From JBMNCQ01 sp049366715 (lineage in GTDB: Bacteria; Bacillota; Peptococcia; Peptococcales; BICA1-8): a DNA stretch of 64,000 nt. Below, in pieces: positions 52,127 to 61,114 of the stretch. The stretch spans positions 44,700 to 108,699 of the forward strand of contig JBMNCQ010000036.1 of NCBI GenBank assembly GCA_049366715.1, given 5' to 3'. Position 1 is the stretch's first letter. Every line of letters starts with the position of its first letter. The translations under genes and the position numbers were made by a program. The notes beneath the pieces were generated by a model. The model saw only the letters and a list, made by a program, of their open reading frames with translations, ran no database searches and was not told the DNA's origin.

Positions 52127-55100
52127 ATGGAATATGCGCCTTTGTTATTTTCGTTGTTGTTTTTTACAGCCTTTACCGTCTATCTCTTTTTCGGAATCTA
52201 TATTATTCATTTAAACCCCAAGGCCAGCTTGAACAAATTGTTTTTAATGGTTTGTATTTCCCTGTGTCTCTGGTCTTTCGGGTTTTCCATCGCCAACTCC
52301 GCGCCGGACCCGGCAACCTGTCTGTTTTGGCGAAGGATTTCCGCCCTCGGCTGGGCATCGATCTACAGTATATTGCTGCATTTTTTGTTGATACTGACCG
52401 GCAAAACCAGCGTCTTAAAACGCGCCTGGTTCTGCCTTTTGCTGTATTTGCCCGCCCTGGTCAATCTGTACATTTTTTCTCTATCCGACAGGATGGCAGC
52501 CGTTCAGTACAACCTGGTCAAGCTGGATTACGGCTGGATTAATTCGGCGGTTAATAACGGCTGGGATTTGTTTTTTTATCTTTACTATGGGGGATATGGA
52601 CTGGCCTGCCTGGGACTGGTATGGCTTTGGCAGCGAAAATCTCCGGATGAAAATCTCCGGCGGCAAGCCACACTCATTTTCATTTCTCTTCTTGTGGCGT
52701 TATTGCTGGGAAGTATAACGGATGTGATCTTGAGTTCTACTTTGATCAACCCGCTGCCGCAAATGGCGCCGGGGTTCACTTTAATCCCTGTCATGGCGAT
52801 TTATTATTCCATCAAGCGGTACGGCTTGATGCACCGGAAAACCATCAACCGGGATGAACTGATTCTCAATGATGAGACGCGTGCCGTCTTGTTCCGGTAT
52901 TTATCCCTCGCCTATTTGGCGGCCGGTTTGCTGGGTTTTTTATCCGAGTATCTGTCCCATAAGCTGCAAGGTACAGGCAGCTTATATTCTGCGCTCTTAA
53001 CGGGGGGATTACTGTTCGGCGTCGGTTTTGCCCTGCAGATGGTCCAGCGCTTAGGGGGTGAGGAAGTGAAAAATATGCTCAATATGGTTGTCCTCCTATT
53101 CAGCATCCCGCTGATCACGCTGTGGTTTTTACCATATGCCGGTATAACGGTTTGGGTTTTCCCTATGGTTTTAATGATTATTTCGCTGGTATTCAATAAA
53201 CGAAGCCTGCTGCTTTCCGTAACGATGGTAGCCGTTGCCACACAAATCCTGGTTTGGGTATACCGGCCTACAGCCACGGTTCAGGTGGGCGGATTCGATT
53301 ATCTTTTGCGGATCGGCCTATTTGTCCTCGCTCTCTGTATCGGATTGCATGTCAATAAAATTTATGTGGCAAAATTAAAGGAAAATGCCTGCCAAATGGG
53401 TTTTCAAAAAATAATCTCGGAAATTTCTTTTGATTTTGTGAGTGTAAACCAGGCTAATTTTGCAGCTAAAGCCAAGCATCTCCTGGAGACAATAGGCTGT
53501 TTTTTTCAGGCGGATCGTACCTATATGTTCTTATTTAATCATGAAGATAACACCATGAGCTATACCCACGAATGGTGTAAGCCAGGAATAGGGCCGGAAA
53601 CGGGCACCATGCGGGATATTCCCCTCGGCGCATTCCCCTGGTGGACAGAGCAGTTAACAAACAATAAGCTGGTTTGCATCGAAGATGTAAATAAACTGCC
53701 TGCCGAAGCCGGTGCGGAAAAGAAACAGTTTGAAGGGCGAAAGATCAAGTCCCTGGTTTCCATTCCCATCGAGGGGAACGGGAATGTCCAGGGGTTTCTC
53801 GGGATTGACGCCATTGTATTGCCCAGGAAATGGTCGGAGGATCAGATTAAGCTGCTGAAAATTCTGGCTAATCTGCTGGCTGACGGACTCCTTAAAATCA
53901 GGGCTGAAAAAGAGATTGGTTTCATGGCCTATTACGACCATCTAACCGGCCTTCCCAACCGTATCCTGTTTGCGGACAGACTCAGTCAGGCCCTCCAAGT
54001 GGCCAAAGGGTCCGGGAAGTTTGTCGCTGTCATGTTTATCGACCTGGACAGTTTCAAGACGGTGAACGATACCATGGGACATAACAGCGGGGATCTGTTG
54101 ATTCAGGAAGTAGCCCAGAGTTTGGTGCAGCGTTTGCGGAAAACAGATACGGTTGCCCGTTTCGGCGGAGATGAATTCCTGGTCCTGATCAACAACATTC
54201 CGGAAGGTAAAGATATCGCCGGGATCGCCGGTAAGATCATGGGGTTGTTCGAAAGACCGTTTTATTTGGAGGGACAGGAATTCTTTATTACGGGAAGCGC
54301 AGGCGTTGCTGTTTATCCCCTTGATGGTGAGGATGCGGAAACATTAACGAAAAATGCGGATATCGCCATGTACAAAGCCAAAACCAAAGGGAAAAATCAA
54401 TATGTCTTATGTACGCAGGAGATGAAGGATAAGGTGCAGCGGAACCTGATGCTGTCCAACAGCCTGTACCGTGCCCGGGAGCGCGACGAACTGATGATTT
54501 ATTATCAGCCCCAGGCCAAACTGCATACGGGACAAGTAACCGGCGTAGAAGCTTTATTGCGCTGGAATCACCCGGAATTGGGTATGATATCCCCCGGTAC
54601 ATTTATTCCCCTGGCCGAAAAGAGCGGCTTGATCAACAGCATTGGCGAGTGGGTACTAAAGACTGCAAGCAGCCAGAACAAGAAGTGGCAGGACATGGGG
54701 CTGCCTCACCTGCGGATGGCCGTAAACCTGTCTGCCGTCCAGTTTAAAAATCCCCGCCTGGTTGACAGCGTGCGGCGTATTCTCCGGGAAACAGGCTTAA
54801 GTCCCGAGTATCTTGAGCTGGAAATTACGGAAAGCATTGTGATTAATGAAGCGGATTATATTATTGACATCTTAGATAAACTGAAAGACCTGGGTGTATC
54901 GATTTCCGTTGATGACTTTGGAACGGAATACTCGTCCTTAAGCCGGTTGAAGATCCTTCCTTTCGACCGGATTAAGATTGACAGGAAGTTCGTGCAAGGC
55001 ATCGAAGGCAGTGAAAAAGACCAGGCTATCACCAAAGTCATCATTAACCTGGCCAAAAGCCTGGGGCTGGATGTCCTGGCCGAGGGCGTGGAAACCGCCC

Positions 55101-55249
55101 CGCAGTCGGAATTTCTCAACCGGAAAATGTGTGACGAGGTGCAAGGGTACTATTATTATAAACCGATGCCGGTCGAAGAAGTTGAGAGATTATTGAGGTC
55201 CGGTGCCAATAAAAAAGCCGGGGCTTCGTTTGTACAGAAGATTACATAA
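52127..55249 (+). CDS. Membrane GGDEF-EAL protein with GAF domain
   Basis: A 1040-residue c-di-GMP enzyme. Two sets of N-terminal helices (about 1-230 and 255-420) resemble the 7TM part of histidine kinases. A GAF domain follows (about 430-595). GGDEF is intact at about 680 (ARFGGDEFLVLI), with an inhibitory RxxD (RKTD) five residues before it. The EAL domain is complete: VEALLRW near 807, NLSAVQF, ELEITES, VDDFGTEYSSL and KIDRKFV. Both synthase and phosphodiesterase activity are possible. GTGGAGGAAAG precedes the ATG. Confidence 0.95.
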   Translation: MEYAPLLFSLLFFTAFTVYLFFGIYIIHLNPKASLNKLFLMVCISLCLWSFGFSIANSAPDPATCLFWRRISALGWASIYSILLHFLLILTGKTSVLKRAWFCLLLYLPALVNLYIFSLSDRMAAVQYNLVKLDYGWINSAVNNGWDLFFYLYYGGYGLACLGLVWLWQRKSPDENLRRQATLIFISLLVALLLGSITDVILSSTLINPLPQMAPGFTLIPVMAIYYSIKRYGLMHRKTINRDELILNDETRAVLFRYLSLAYLAAGLLGFLSEYLSHKLQGTGSLYSALLTGGLLFGVGFALQMVQRLGGEEVKNMLNMVVLLFSIPLITLWFLPYAGITVWVFPMVLMIISLVFNKRSLLLSVTMVAVATQILVWVYRPTATVQVGGFDYLLRIGLFVLALCIGLHVNKIYVAKLKENACQMGFQKIISEISFDFVSVNQANFAAKAKHLLETIGCFFQADRTYMFLFNHEDNTMSYTHEWCKPGIGPETGTMRDIPLGAFPWWTEQLTNNKLVCIEDVNKLPAEAGAEKKQFEGRKIKSLVSIPIEGNGNVQGFLGIDAIVLPRKWSEDQIKLLKILANLLADGLLKIRAEKEIGFMAYYDHLTGLPNRILFADRLSQALQVAKGSGKFVAVMFIDLDSFKTVNDTMGHNSGDLLIQEVAQSLVQRLRKTDTVARFGGDEFLVLINNIPEGKDIAGIAGKIMGLFERPFYLEGQEFFITGSAGVAVYPLDGEDAETLTKNADIAMYKAKTKGKNQYVLCTQEMKDKVQRNLMLSNSLYRARERDELMIYYQPQAKLHTGQVTGVEALLRWNHPELGMISPGTFIPLAEKSGLINSIGEWVLKTASSQNKKWQDMGLPHLRMAVNLSAVQFKNPRLVDSVRRILRETGLSPEYLELEITESIVINEADYIIDILDKLKDLGVSISVDDFGTEYSSLSRLKILPFDRIKIDRKFVQGIEGSEKDQAITKVIINLAKSLGLDVLAEGVETAPQSEFLNRKMCDEVQGYYYYKPMPVEEVERLLRSGANKKAGASFVQKIT

Positions 55250-55315
55250 CCGGTGTTAAAGGGTAAAAAATTAATGAATAAAATAAGCAAGATGAAATGA
55301 AAGGAGAAAAAAACA

Positions 55316-55540
55316 ATGAGATGTGAAAAACTTGCAGGATGTCCTTTTTATCAGGAGAAAATGCCTATGGAAAGCGGATTGGGGGCTATGTATCGCAAAA
55401 AATACTGTGAAACGGATAAGACCAACTGCGCGCGGTATTTAATCGCAACCACCTTAGGGCCACAATGTGTTCCGGTAGATTTATATCCGAATATGAGTCA
55501 AAGAGCGGAACAAATCATTGCAGAAAAGACAAAACCGTGA
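55316..55540 (+). CDS. Small four-cysteine protein (first paralogue)
   Basis: A 74-residue protein with the pattern C3-x5-C9-P-F-Y-x4-MPME-x-G-(I/L)-G and C31-x6-C38-A-R-Y, then PVDLYPNM. The neighbour at 55623 keeps every one of these positions, including the spacing of the four cysteines. They probably hold a metal or Fe-S cluster or a disulfide pair. AAAGGAGAAAAAAAC precedes the ATG. No known function is recognised. It sits between a GGDEF-EAL and an EAL-HDOD gene. Confidence 0.75.
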   Translation: MRCEKLAGCPFYQEKMPMESGLGAMYRKKYCETDKTNCARYLIATTLGPQCVPVDLYPNMSQRAEQIIAEKTKP

Positions 55541-55622
55541 ATCTATTATCAGCGCCATCTCCTAAGCTTTCAATGCAAAGTACATAAAAAATCTTTTACT
55601 TTACAAGAAAGGAGTAAGCACT

Positions 55623-55871
55623 ATGGATTGTACAAAACTGCGGGGATGTCCTTTTTATAATGACAGGATGCCTATGGAACAAGGAATCGGATCGATATTT
55701 AAAAAAAAGTATTGTAAAGGGAACCATCATCTTTGTGCCAGGTATAAAGTAATTTGTGAAGTAGGCGAACACTTTGTCCCTGCCAGTCTTTACCCCAATA
55801 TGCTGGATATTGCCGAAAACATAATTTCGGCGGCGAAAAAGGGTAACAGCCCATGTTCTCCCGTAGGATAA
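55623..55871 (+). CDS. Small four-cysteine protein (second paralogue)
   Basis: An 82-residue paralogue of the gene at 55316: cysteines at 3, 9, 31 and 38, CPFYNDRMPMEQGIGS, KKKYC, LCARYKV, and PASLYPNM in place of PVDLYPNM. AAGAAAGGAGTAAGCACT precedes the ATG. A tandem duplication kept intact while nearby genes decay suggests both are used. The function is unknown; a redox or metal-sensing adaptor for the surrounding signalling proteins is a guess. Confidence 0.75.
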   Translation: MDCTKLRGCPFYNDRMPMEQGIGSIFKKKYCKGNHHLCARYKVICEVGEHFVPASLYPNMLDIAENIISAAKKGNSPCSPVG

Positions 55872-55915
55872 GGGCTTCTTTAGGAGAATATGGCAACCCG
55901 TAAGGAGGTGTGAAA

Positions 55916-57109
55916 ATGGATGCGTTTATTGCCAGACAGCCTATTTTTGATACAAATATGGAAGTATACGGGTATGAACTATTATACAGGCAAAGCGTGG
56001 ATAACTTTTTCAGCGGGATTGATGACGATCAGGCCACAGCAGAATTGATTTATAATACTTTTCTTGTCATGGGTCTTCAGGACCTGACGGATGGAGCCAA
56101 CGCCTTCATTAATTTTTCCAAAAAACTAATTGACAGCGATATCCCTTTTTTACTGCCGAATCAGAATATCGTTGTGGAAGTCCTGGAGCGGGAGAAAGTG
56201 ACCTCTGCAACGGTAGAAGCCTGCAAAAGGATTAAAGCCATGGGATACAAGCTGGCTCTGGACGACTTTGTTTTTAATCAAAATACGCTGCCTTTAATTG
56301 AAATGGCCGATATCATCAAAATAGAATTTTCGGCGGTAAGCCGCCATGAGCAATACAGTTTTATCCAAAGATACGGAACAAAAGTGAAGTTTTTAGCAGA
56401 GAAAATCGAGAGCAGAAATGAACATCAGCAGGCAGTCGGAATGGGCTATGATCTCTTTCAAGGGTATTTTTTCAGCAAACCGTCTATTGTCAGATCCAAG
56501 GAAGTCGTAACCCTTAACGCCAACCTTTTTAGTATTCTTGAAGAGTTGAACGCTTCCGAGCCCAGCTATACCGTTATCGCCAATATCTTCGCAAGGGACC
56601 TGGGACTTTCATATAAGCTGTTGAAGCTGGCCAATTCAGTTTACATAGGAGCAAGGAATAAGATTAAATCCATCCCCCATGCCTTATCCTATATTGGCAT
56701 TAATGAACTGTACCAGTGGATTTCCCTGATGATGCTGAAAGATATCCAGAACGTGGAAAATGCGGAACTGGTTAAACAATCCCTGATCAGAGGAAAGCTT
56801 ATGGAACTCCTGGCTCTCGAACTGAATTTAGAGGAAGAGATTTCCGAATTCTACTTTACGGGGATATTTTCTGCCCTTGATGTATTATTAAACAGCCCGA
56901 TGGAACAGGTTTTAAAAGGACTTCCCTTGTCGATCAATGTGAAGAATGCCCTGTTGGGTATAGACAATGAGCAGCGTAAACTGCTGAATTTCATTATGAA
57001 TTGGGAAAAGGCTCACTGGGAAAAAGCTGCGGAGCAATATCCAATGACCAACAAATTTATGGAGCTATATCTGAAAGCCTTGAAGTGGGCAAAAATGCTA
57101 AATTATTGA
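55916..57109 (+). CDS. EAL-HDOD signalling protein (YuxH type)
   Basis: A 397-residue protein. The N-terminal EAL-like domain (about 1-200: FIARQPIFDTNMEVYGYELLYRQ, LALDDFVFNQ) lacks key catalytic acids of active phosphodiesterases, as usual for YuxH/CdgJ proteins. The HDOD domain follows (about 200-395: IFARDLGLSYKLLKLANSVYIG, ALSYIGINELYQWISLMML). Such proteins act through protein contacts in motility and c-di-GMP pathways. The ATG at 55916 has AAGGAGG eight bases before it. It closes the signalling run begun at 49463. Confidence 0.92.
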   Translation: MDAFIARQPIFDTNMEVYGYELLYRQSVDNFFSGIDDDQATAELIYNTFLVMGLQDLTDGANAFINFSKKLIDSDIPFLLPNQNIVVEVLEREKVTSATVEACKRIKAMGYKLALDDFVFNQNTLPLIEMADIIKIEFSAVSRHEQYSFIQRYGTKVKFLAEKIESRNEHQQAVGMGYDLFQGYFFSKPSIVRSKEVVTLNANLFSILEELNASEPSYTVIANIFARDLGLSYKLLKLANSVYIGARNKIKSIPHALSYIGINELYQWISLMMLKDIQNVENAELVKQSLIRGKLMELLALELNLEEEISEFYFTGIFSALDVLLNSPMEQVLKGLPLSINVKNALLGIDNEQRKLLNFIMNWEKAHWEKAAEQYPMTNKFMELYLKALKWAKMLNY

Positions 57110-57249
57110 TTAACCTTAGAGCTCTAAATAATTCGTAAAATGACTATTAAGACCAAAGAAATCAGAGGCTACGTTCTCTACCTTTCTTATCTTTATTGGG
57201 CGTAGGCTGCAAAGCGATTTTAGTGCTGTCTATGCTATTTGTATTGTAT

Positions 57250-57464
57250 ATGTTCGTTTGTTTGTATCCATTAAAGGCTTGGTGACGGAAGTAGGCGGGA
57301 TGATGACTCACGGTGCCGTCATTGCCAGAGAGTACGGTCTGCCCGCAGTTGTAGGCGTGGAAAACGTCACTAAGCTGATTAAAGACGGACAGCGGATCCG
57401 GGTAAACGGAACGGAAGGGTATGTAGAAATACTGTCAGGAGGGACAAATGAACGAAAGGATTAG
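57250..57464 (+). pseudogene. C-terminal fragment of a PEP-dikinase-like gene
   Basis: About 70 codons (FVSIKGLVTEVGGMMTHGAV to VEILSGG) match the swivelling phosphohistidine domain of the protein at 36481 almost residue by residue. The ATP-grasp and middle domains are absent and the sequence before 57250 is unrelated. It is a remnant of a third copy. Confidence 0.8.
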
Positions 57465-57910
57465 TACTAGACCTTGATGAGACACTTTCCCGGACAGTTC
57501 ACTACAGGACCGGCGAACTTGCCAAGCTCCATGGAAATCCCCTAAACCTATCAGTAGAAGAATTAGGCGAAAGAATGAATGCTCATGATGTTCCTTTTTG
57601 GAAACCTGAAGAAATTCGCGAATGGGGCTGCAAGCTCTGGAATCGGGAGAAATGACGGAAGAGTATTATTCGATCATTGAAGGCGCCGATCAAGCCGTAG
57701 AGAAAATAGATTATGGTTATCCCCGGAGCAGACTACCTTACTTTACGGCAGACGTCAGTCAGAAATGCGATCAGGAGACGGCTCATGATACATGGCTTTC
57801 CCGCTGTACCGGTGTTAACCAGACCTGACAATTTAAAGCTCGAAGAAGGAATGAAATGGAAGGCGGATACATTAGCTTATCTCTATCTTCAAGTAATCGG
57901 TTTGCTTTGA
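57455..57910 (+). pseudogene. Frameshifted HAD-superfamily phosphatase
   Basis: Three frames in turn give LVLDLDETLSRTVHYRTGEL to WGCKLWNRE, then EMTEEYYSIIEGADQAVEKI, then VIPGADYLTLRQTSVRNAI and LMIHGFPAVPVLTRPDN. DLDET is the HAD nucleophile motif, YLTLR corresponds to HAD motif II. Two frameshifts break it. The start overlaps the end of the dikinase fragment. Confidence 0.65.
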
Positions 57911-57956
57911 TATTTTCAACTATTTACAGGGAAGTTATCAGGGAACTATTTTTCTT

Positions 57957-58062
57957 TATGGCCGGATGGATTATCCCAAAAGCGGTCTGAGTGCGTTGCT
58001 GTCAGGTCAGCCGGTAGGCAAGGATATATGGTTTGCTCTTGCCTGGGTATTAATCGGTTAAT
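57957..58062 (+). pseudogene. Tail of a membrane protein gene
   Basis: Reads YGRMDYPKSGLSALLSGQPV, then GKDIWFALAWVLIG and a stop. It looks like the last loop and helix of an ABC-2-like permease. No start or earlier part is seen. Confidence 0.4.
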
Positions 58063-58215
58063 CAATGAAAAATCCCCTTATCACCTATAGTATGTTCAAA
58101 ACCCCGTGGATTGGTATCTCTCTGGGGAGAAGAAGCTTTTGCCAGAGTCAGAGAAGAAGATAAGTCCATCTTTTTGAGTATCGGTTATTCTACTTGCTAT
58201 TGATGGCAAAACGGC
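58062..58215 (+). pseudogene. Decayed 5' fragment of a DUF255 thioredoxin-domain gene (copy C)
   Basis: Reads EKSPYHL, stop, YVQNPVDWYL, a frameshift, then GEEAFARVREEDKSIFLSIG, YSTCY, stop. It matches copies A and B over the same part of the gene and also ends in the CHWC region. The extreme N-terminus is missing. Confidence 0.75.
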
Positions 58216-58473
58216 TACTGCAACCAAAACCGAAATGCTTTAGAAAGTTATTTTTGGGTGGTATACTATAATAACAAGGTAATTCTAGTGATGAGTCAAG
58301 CAAAAGAAGCTGCTAGTAAAATAATAGGAATTTACCGGAACAAGCGATTGGGGATGATATAATCGCGGCAAGATTATACATGAGTTCTGCCGGGGTTGGC
58401 CGGGTATGATCACATCTAGGCAGTTGAGTGCCATGAACATGGAAAAGCCAGTGTTGAGGGGCGGAGAGTTAAA
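58216..58473. other. Intergenic, upstream of the KaiC/dikinase gene
   Basis: About 260 bases with no clear gene. It must carry the promoter of the next gene, but I find no convincing pair of boxes. Confidence 0.4.
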
Positions 58474-61023
58474 ATGGGGATAAGCGACAAAGTGAGTACA
58501 GGAATCGAAGGTTTTGATCTGATAATTGACAAGCTCCGGCTTGGCGATAATGTCGTTTGGCAGGTGGATTCAATCTCAAGCTATCAGAAAATGATTCTGC
58601 CCTACATCAAGCAGGCTTTACTGGACAAGAGAAAACTAATCTATATCCGTTTCGGCACCCATGAGCCCCTGCTCAGCGAAAACCAGTCCGTCACTGTCTA
58701 CCGGGTGGAGGCTGAAAAGGGCTTCGAAAGCTTTACGACCGATGTGTACGGCCTCGTTAAAGCGCAGGGAAGGGAAGTTTTTTATGTTTTTGACTGTCTG
58801 ACCGAATTGCTTGCATCCTGGTATTCCGATCTGATGATTGGCAACTTTTTTAAGATTATATGCCCTTATTTGTATGAGCTTGATACGGTCGCCTATTTTG
58901 CCATTATACGGAACGTTCATACCTACAGTACGATCGCGGGTATTCGCGAAACAACCCAGCTCTTGCTTGAACTATATCAGGTGAACGATAAATTGTACAT
59001 TCATCCCCTTAAAGCATGGCGGCGGTATTCCCCCACGATGTTCTTTCCTCATCTGATGCAGGGAAACGAGGCTGTCTCCATTACTGCCAGCGCAGAGGCT
59101 GCAGAACTTTTTTCCCGCATTAACCATGTGGGGAAGCAAATTGATTACTGGGACATTATATTTGCCAGGGCGAAAGAGACGCTTGCGCAGCCTCTCGGAA
59201 AGCAGGAAGAAACGAAAAGGCTTTTAATGCTGATGCTTATAGGCGGCAGATCGAAGATATTTAATCTGTGCGACCGGTATTTCTCCCTGCCGGATATTCT
59301 GGAAATCGCATCCAGGGAGGTGGGAACAGGCTTTATCGGAGGAAAGAGCATCGGGATGCTTCTAGCCAGAAAGATATTGGAGAAAGATGGGGGGAGCCGC
59401 TTCACGTCTGTTCTGGAGCCGCATGATTCTTACTATCTCGGATCGGATATTTTTTACACCTATCTTGTAGAAAACGGGTGGTGGGATCTGCGCGCCAAAC
59501 AGAAGACAAAGGAAGGATATTTTCCATACGCGTTGGAGTTGCAAGAAAAAATAATGAATGGAAAATTTCCCGAAAGAATTCAGGAGCAGTTCCTGCATAT
59601 GCTGGAATATTTTGGGCAGTCTCCCATTATCGTGCGTTCCAGTTCCTTGCTCGAAGATAATTTTGGGAACGCTTTCGCCGGCAAATATGACAGTGTATTT
59701 TGTGTAAACCGGGGGTCGCCGGAGGAACGCTATAAAGCCTTTGAACAGGCAGTGCGCACCGTTTACGCGAGTACAATGAACGAGGATGCGCTTGTCTATC
59801 GCATGAACAGGGGGCTTTTTGAGAAGGATGAACAAATGGCAATACTGGTTCAGCGCGTTTCCGGAGATTATTACCGGGAGAATTTTTTTCCCCATATCGC
59901 GGGAGTAGGCAACTCTTCAAATTTGTATGTATGGGACAAGAGCGTCGACATGAACGCAGGTATGCTGCGCCTCGTGTTTGGACTGGGCACAAGAGCGGTG
60001 GACAGGACCGAAGGGGACTATGCCCGGATCGTGTGTCTGGACGATCCTTTGCGCGTTCCCCCGGTCTATTATGAAGATCAGCGCAAATATACGCAGCATA
60101 ATGCGGATATCCTTTCCCTGAGGGACAATACCTTAATCACCAAAAGCGTGGATGAACTTCTATCATATGACATAAAAACCGATACGGAATTGTTTTGCAG
60201 GCCGGATAATGAGACGGCAAAACGCCTGCGCGAGCTCGGGTATGCGGATACAGGCATTCCAAGCATCCTTGATTTCCGGAAGCTTCTTTCACAGACTGGA
60301 TTCCCGGTTTTTATGAAGGACATGCTTGCACTGTTGTCCGGGGTTTATGATTATCCGGTGGATATAGAATTCACCGCCAATTTTGCGCAAGACGGGGAGT
60401 TTAAAGTGAACCTGCTGCAATGCCGGCCTTTACAGACAAGAGGGCTGGGTAAGCCTGTGCAAATGCCTGATTGCGGCGATGAGCAAAACTGCTTTTTCTC
60501 GACCCGGGGAAATTTCATGGGCGGAAACGTGCACCTGCCCATTGATTTTGTTGTTTTTATTAATACAAAAGCTTACCTGAAACGGAACGAGCAGGGAAAA
60601 TATGCCGTTGCCAGGCAAGTAGGGAAGCTTAATACTGCGCTGAAGGGTAAAACGGTTATGCTGGTGGGTCCGGGAAGGTGGGGAACCTCAACGCCGTCCC
60701 TGGGGCTGCCCGTACATTTTTCAGAAATCTGCAATATGACTGTTATTTGCGAGGTGGCATTCAGGGAAGAGGAATTTAGCCCCGAGTTGTCCTATGGCAG
60801 TCATTTTTTTCAGGATCTCGTAGAATCGGGAATCTTTTACGCGGCCATTCTTACAGGGCATAAGGATGTGGTTTATCATCCTGAGTTTATTTTGAGCAGG
60901 GAAAATATACTGGAATCTGTCTTGCCGCAAAGCAAGGGCTTTTCAGATGTGATTCACGTTGCTCGAACAGAGAAAATGGAAATATTCTCGGATATCGTAC
61001 TGCAGAAGCTTTTATGCAGGTAA
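58474..61023 (+). CDS. KaiC-like domain fused to PEP/pyruvate-dikinase ATP-grasp domain
   Basis: An 849-residue protein. Residues about 1-200 look like a RecA/KaiC-type fold (ISDKVSTGIEGFDLIIDKLRLGDNVVWQVD, VFYVFDCLTELLASWYSD), but the Walker A loop is lost. Residues about 290-650 are a PPDK-type ATP-grasp (GGKSIGMLLARKIL, IIVRSSSLLEDNFGNAFAGKYDSVF, VDIEFTANFA to NLLQCRPL). A C-terminal part has LVGPGRWGTSTPSLGLPVHF. There is no phosphohistidine domain, so it cannot do the full PEP synthase reaction alone. GAGGGGCGGAGAG precedes the ATG. The function is unknown. Confidence 0.8.
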   Translation: MGISDKVSTGIEGFDLIIDKLRLGDNVVWQVDSISSYQKMILPYIKQALLDKRKLIYIRFGTHEPLLSENQSVTVYRVEAEKGFESFTTDVYGLVKAQGREVFYVFDCLTELLASWYSDLMIGNFFKIICPYLYELDTVAYFAIIRNVHTYSTIAGIRETTQLLLELYQVNDKLYIHPLKAWRRYSPTMFFPHLMQGNEAVSITASAEAAELFSRINHVGKQIDYWDIIFARAKETLAQPLGKQEETKRLLMLMLIGGRSKIFNLCDRYFSLPDILEIASREVGTGFIGGKSIGMLLARKILEKDGGSRFTSVLEPHDSYYLGSDIFYTYLVENGWWDLRAKQKTKEGYFPYALELQEKIMNGKFPERIQEQFLHMLEYFGQSPIIVRSSSLLEDNFGNAFAGKYDSVFCVNRGSPEERYKAFEQAVRTVYASTMNEDALVYRMNRGLFEKDEQMAILVQRVSGDYYRENFFPHIAGVGNSSNLYVWDKSVDMNAGMLRLVFGLGTRAVDRTEGDYARIVCLDDPLRVPPVYYEDQRKYTQHNADILSLRDNTLITKSVDELLSYDIKTDTELFCRPDNETAKRLRELGYADTGIPSILDFRKLLSQTGFPVFMKDMLALLSGVYDYPVDIEFTANFAQDGEFKVNLLQCRPLQTRGLGKPVQMPDCGDEQNCFFSTRGNFMGGNVHLPIDFVVFINTKAYLKRNEQGKYAVARQVGKLNTALKGKTVMLVGPGRWGTSTPSLGLPVHFSEICNMTVICEVAFREEEFSPELSYGSHFFQDLVESGIFYAAILTGHKDVVYHPEFILSRENILESVLPQSKGFSDVIHVARTEKMEIFSDIVLQKLLCR

Positions 61024-61040
61024 GCGTTTTGGCAGACCAA

Positions 61041-61074
61041 GGGGCAATCCGGCCGTCGGCCGGATTGCCCCTTT
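61041..61074 (+). terminator. Terminator after the KaiC/dikinase gene
   Basis: A perfect 14-base GC-rich stem (61041-61054 with 61058-61071), 3-base loop, followed by TTT. It also lies after gdhA, which converges from the other side. Confidence 0.85.
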
Positions 61075-61114
61075 AATAATGCCTGATTATTGACTTACGG
61101 GGAAAATACGTGCT

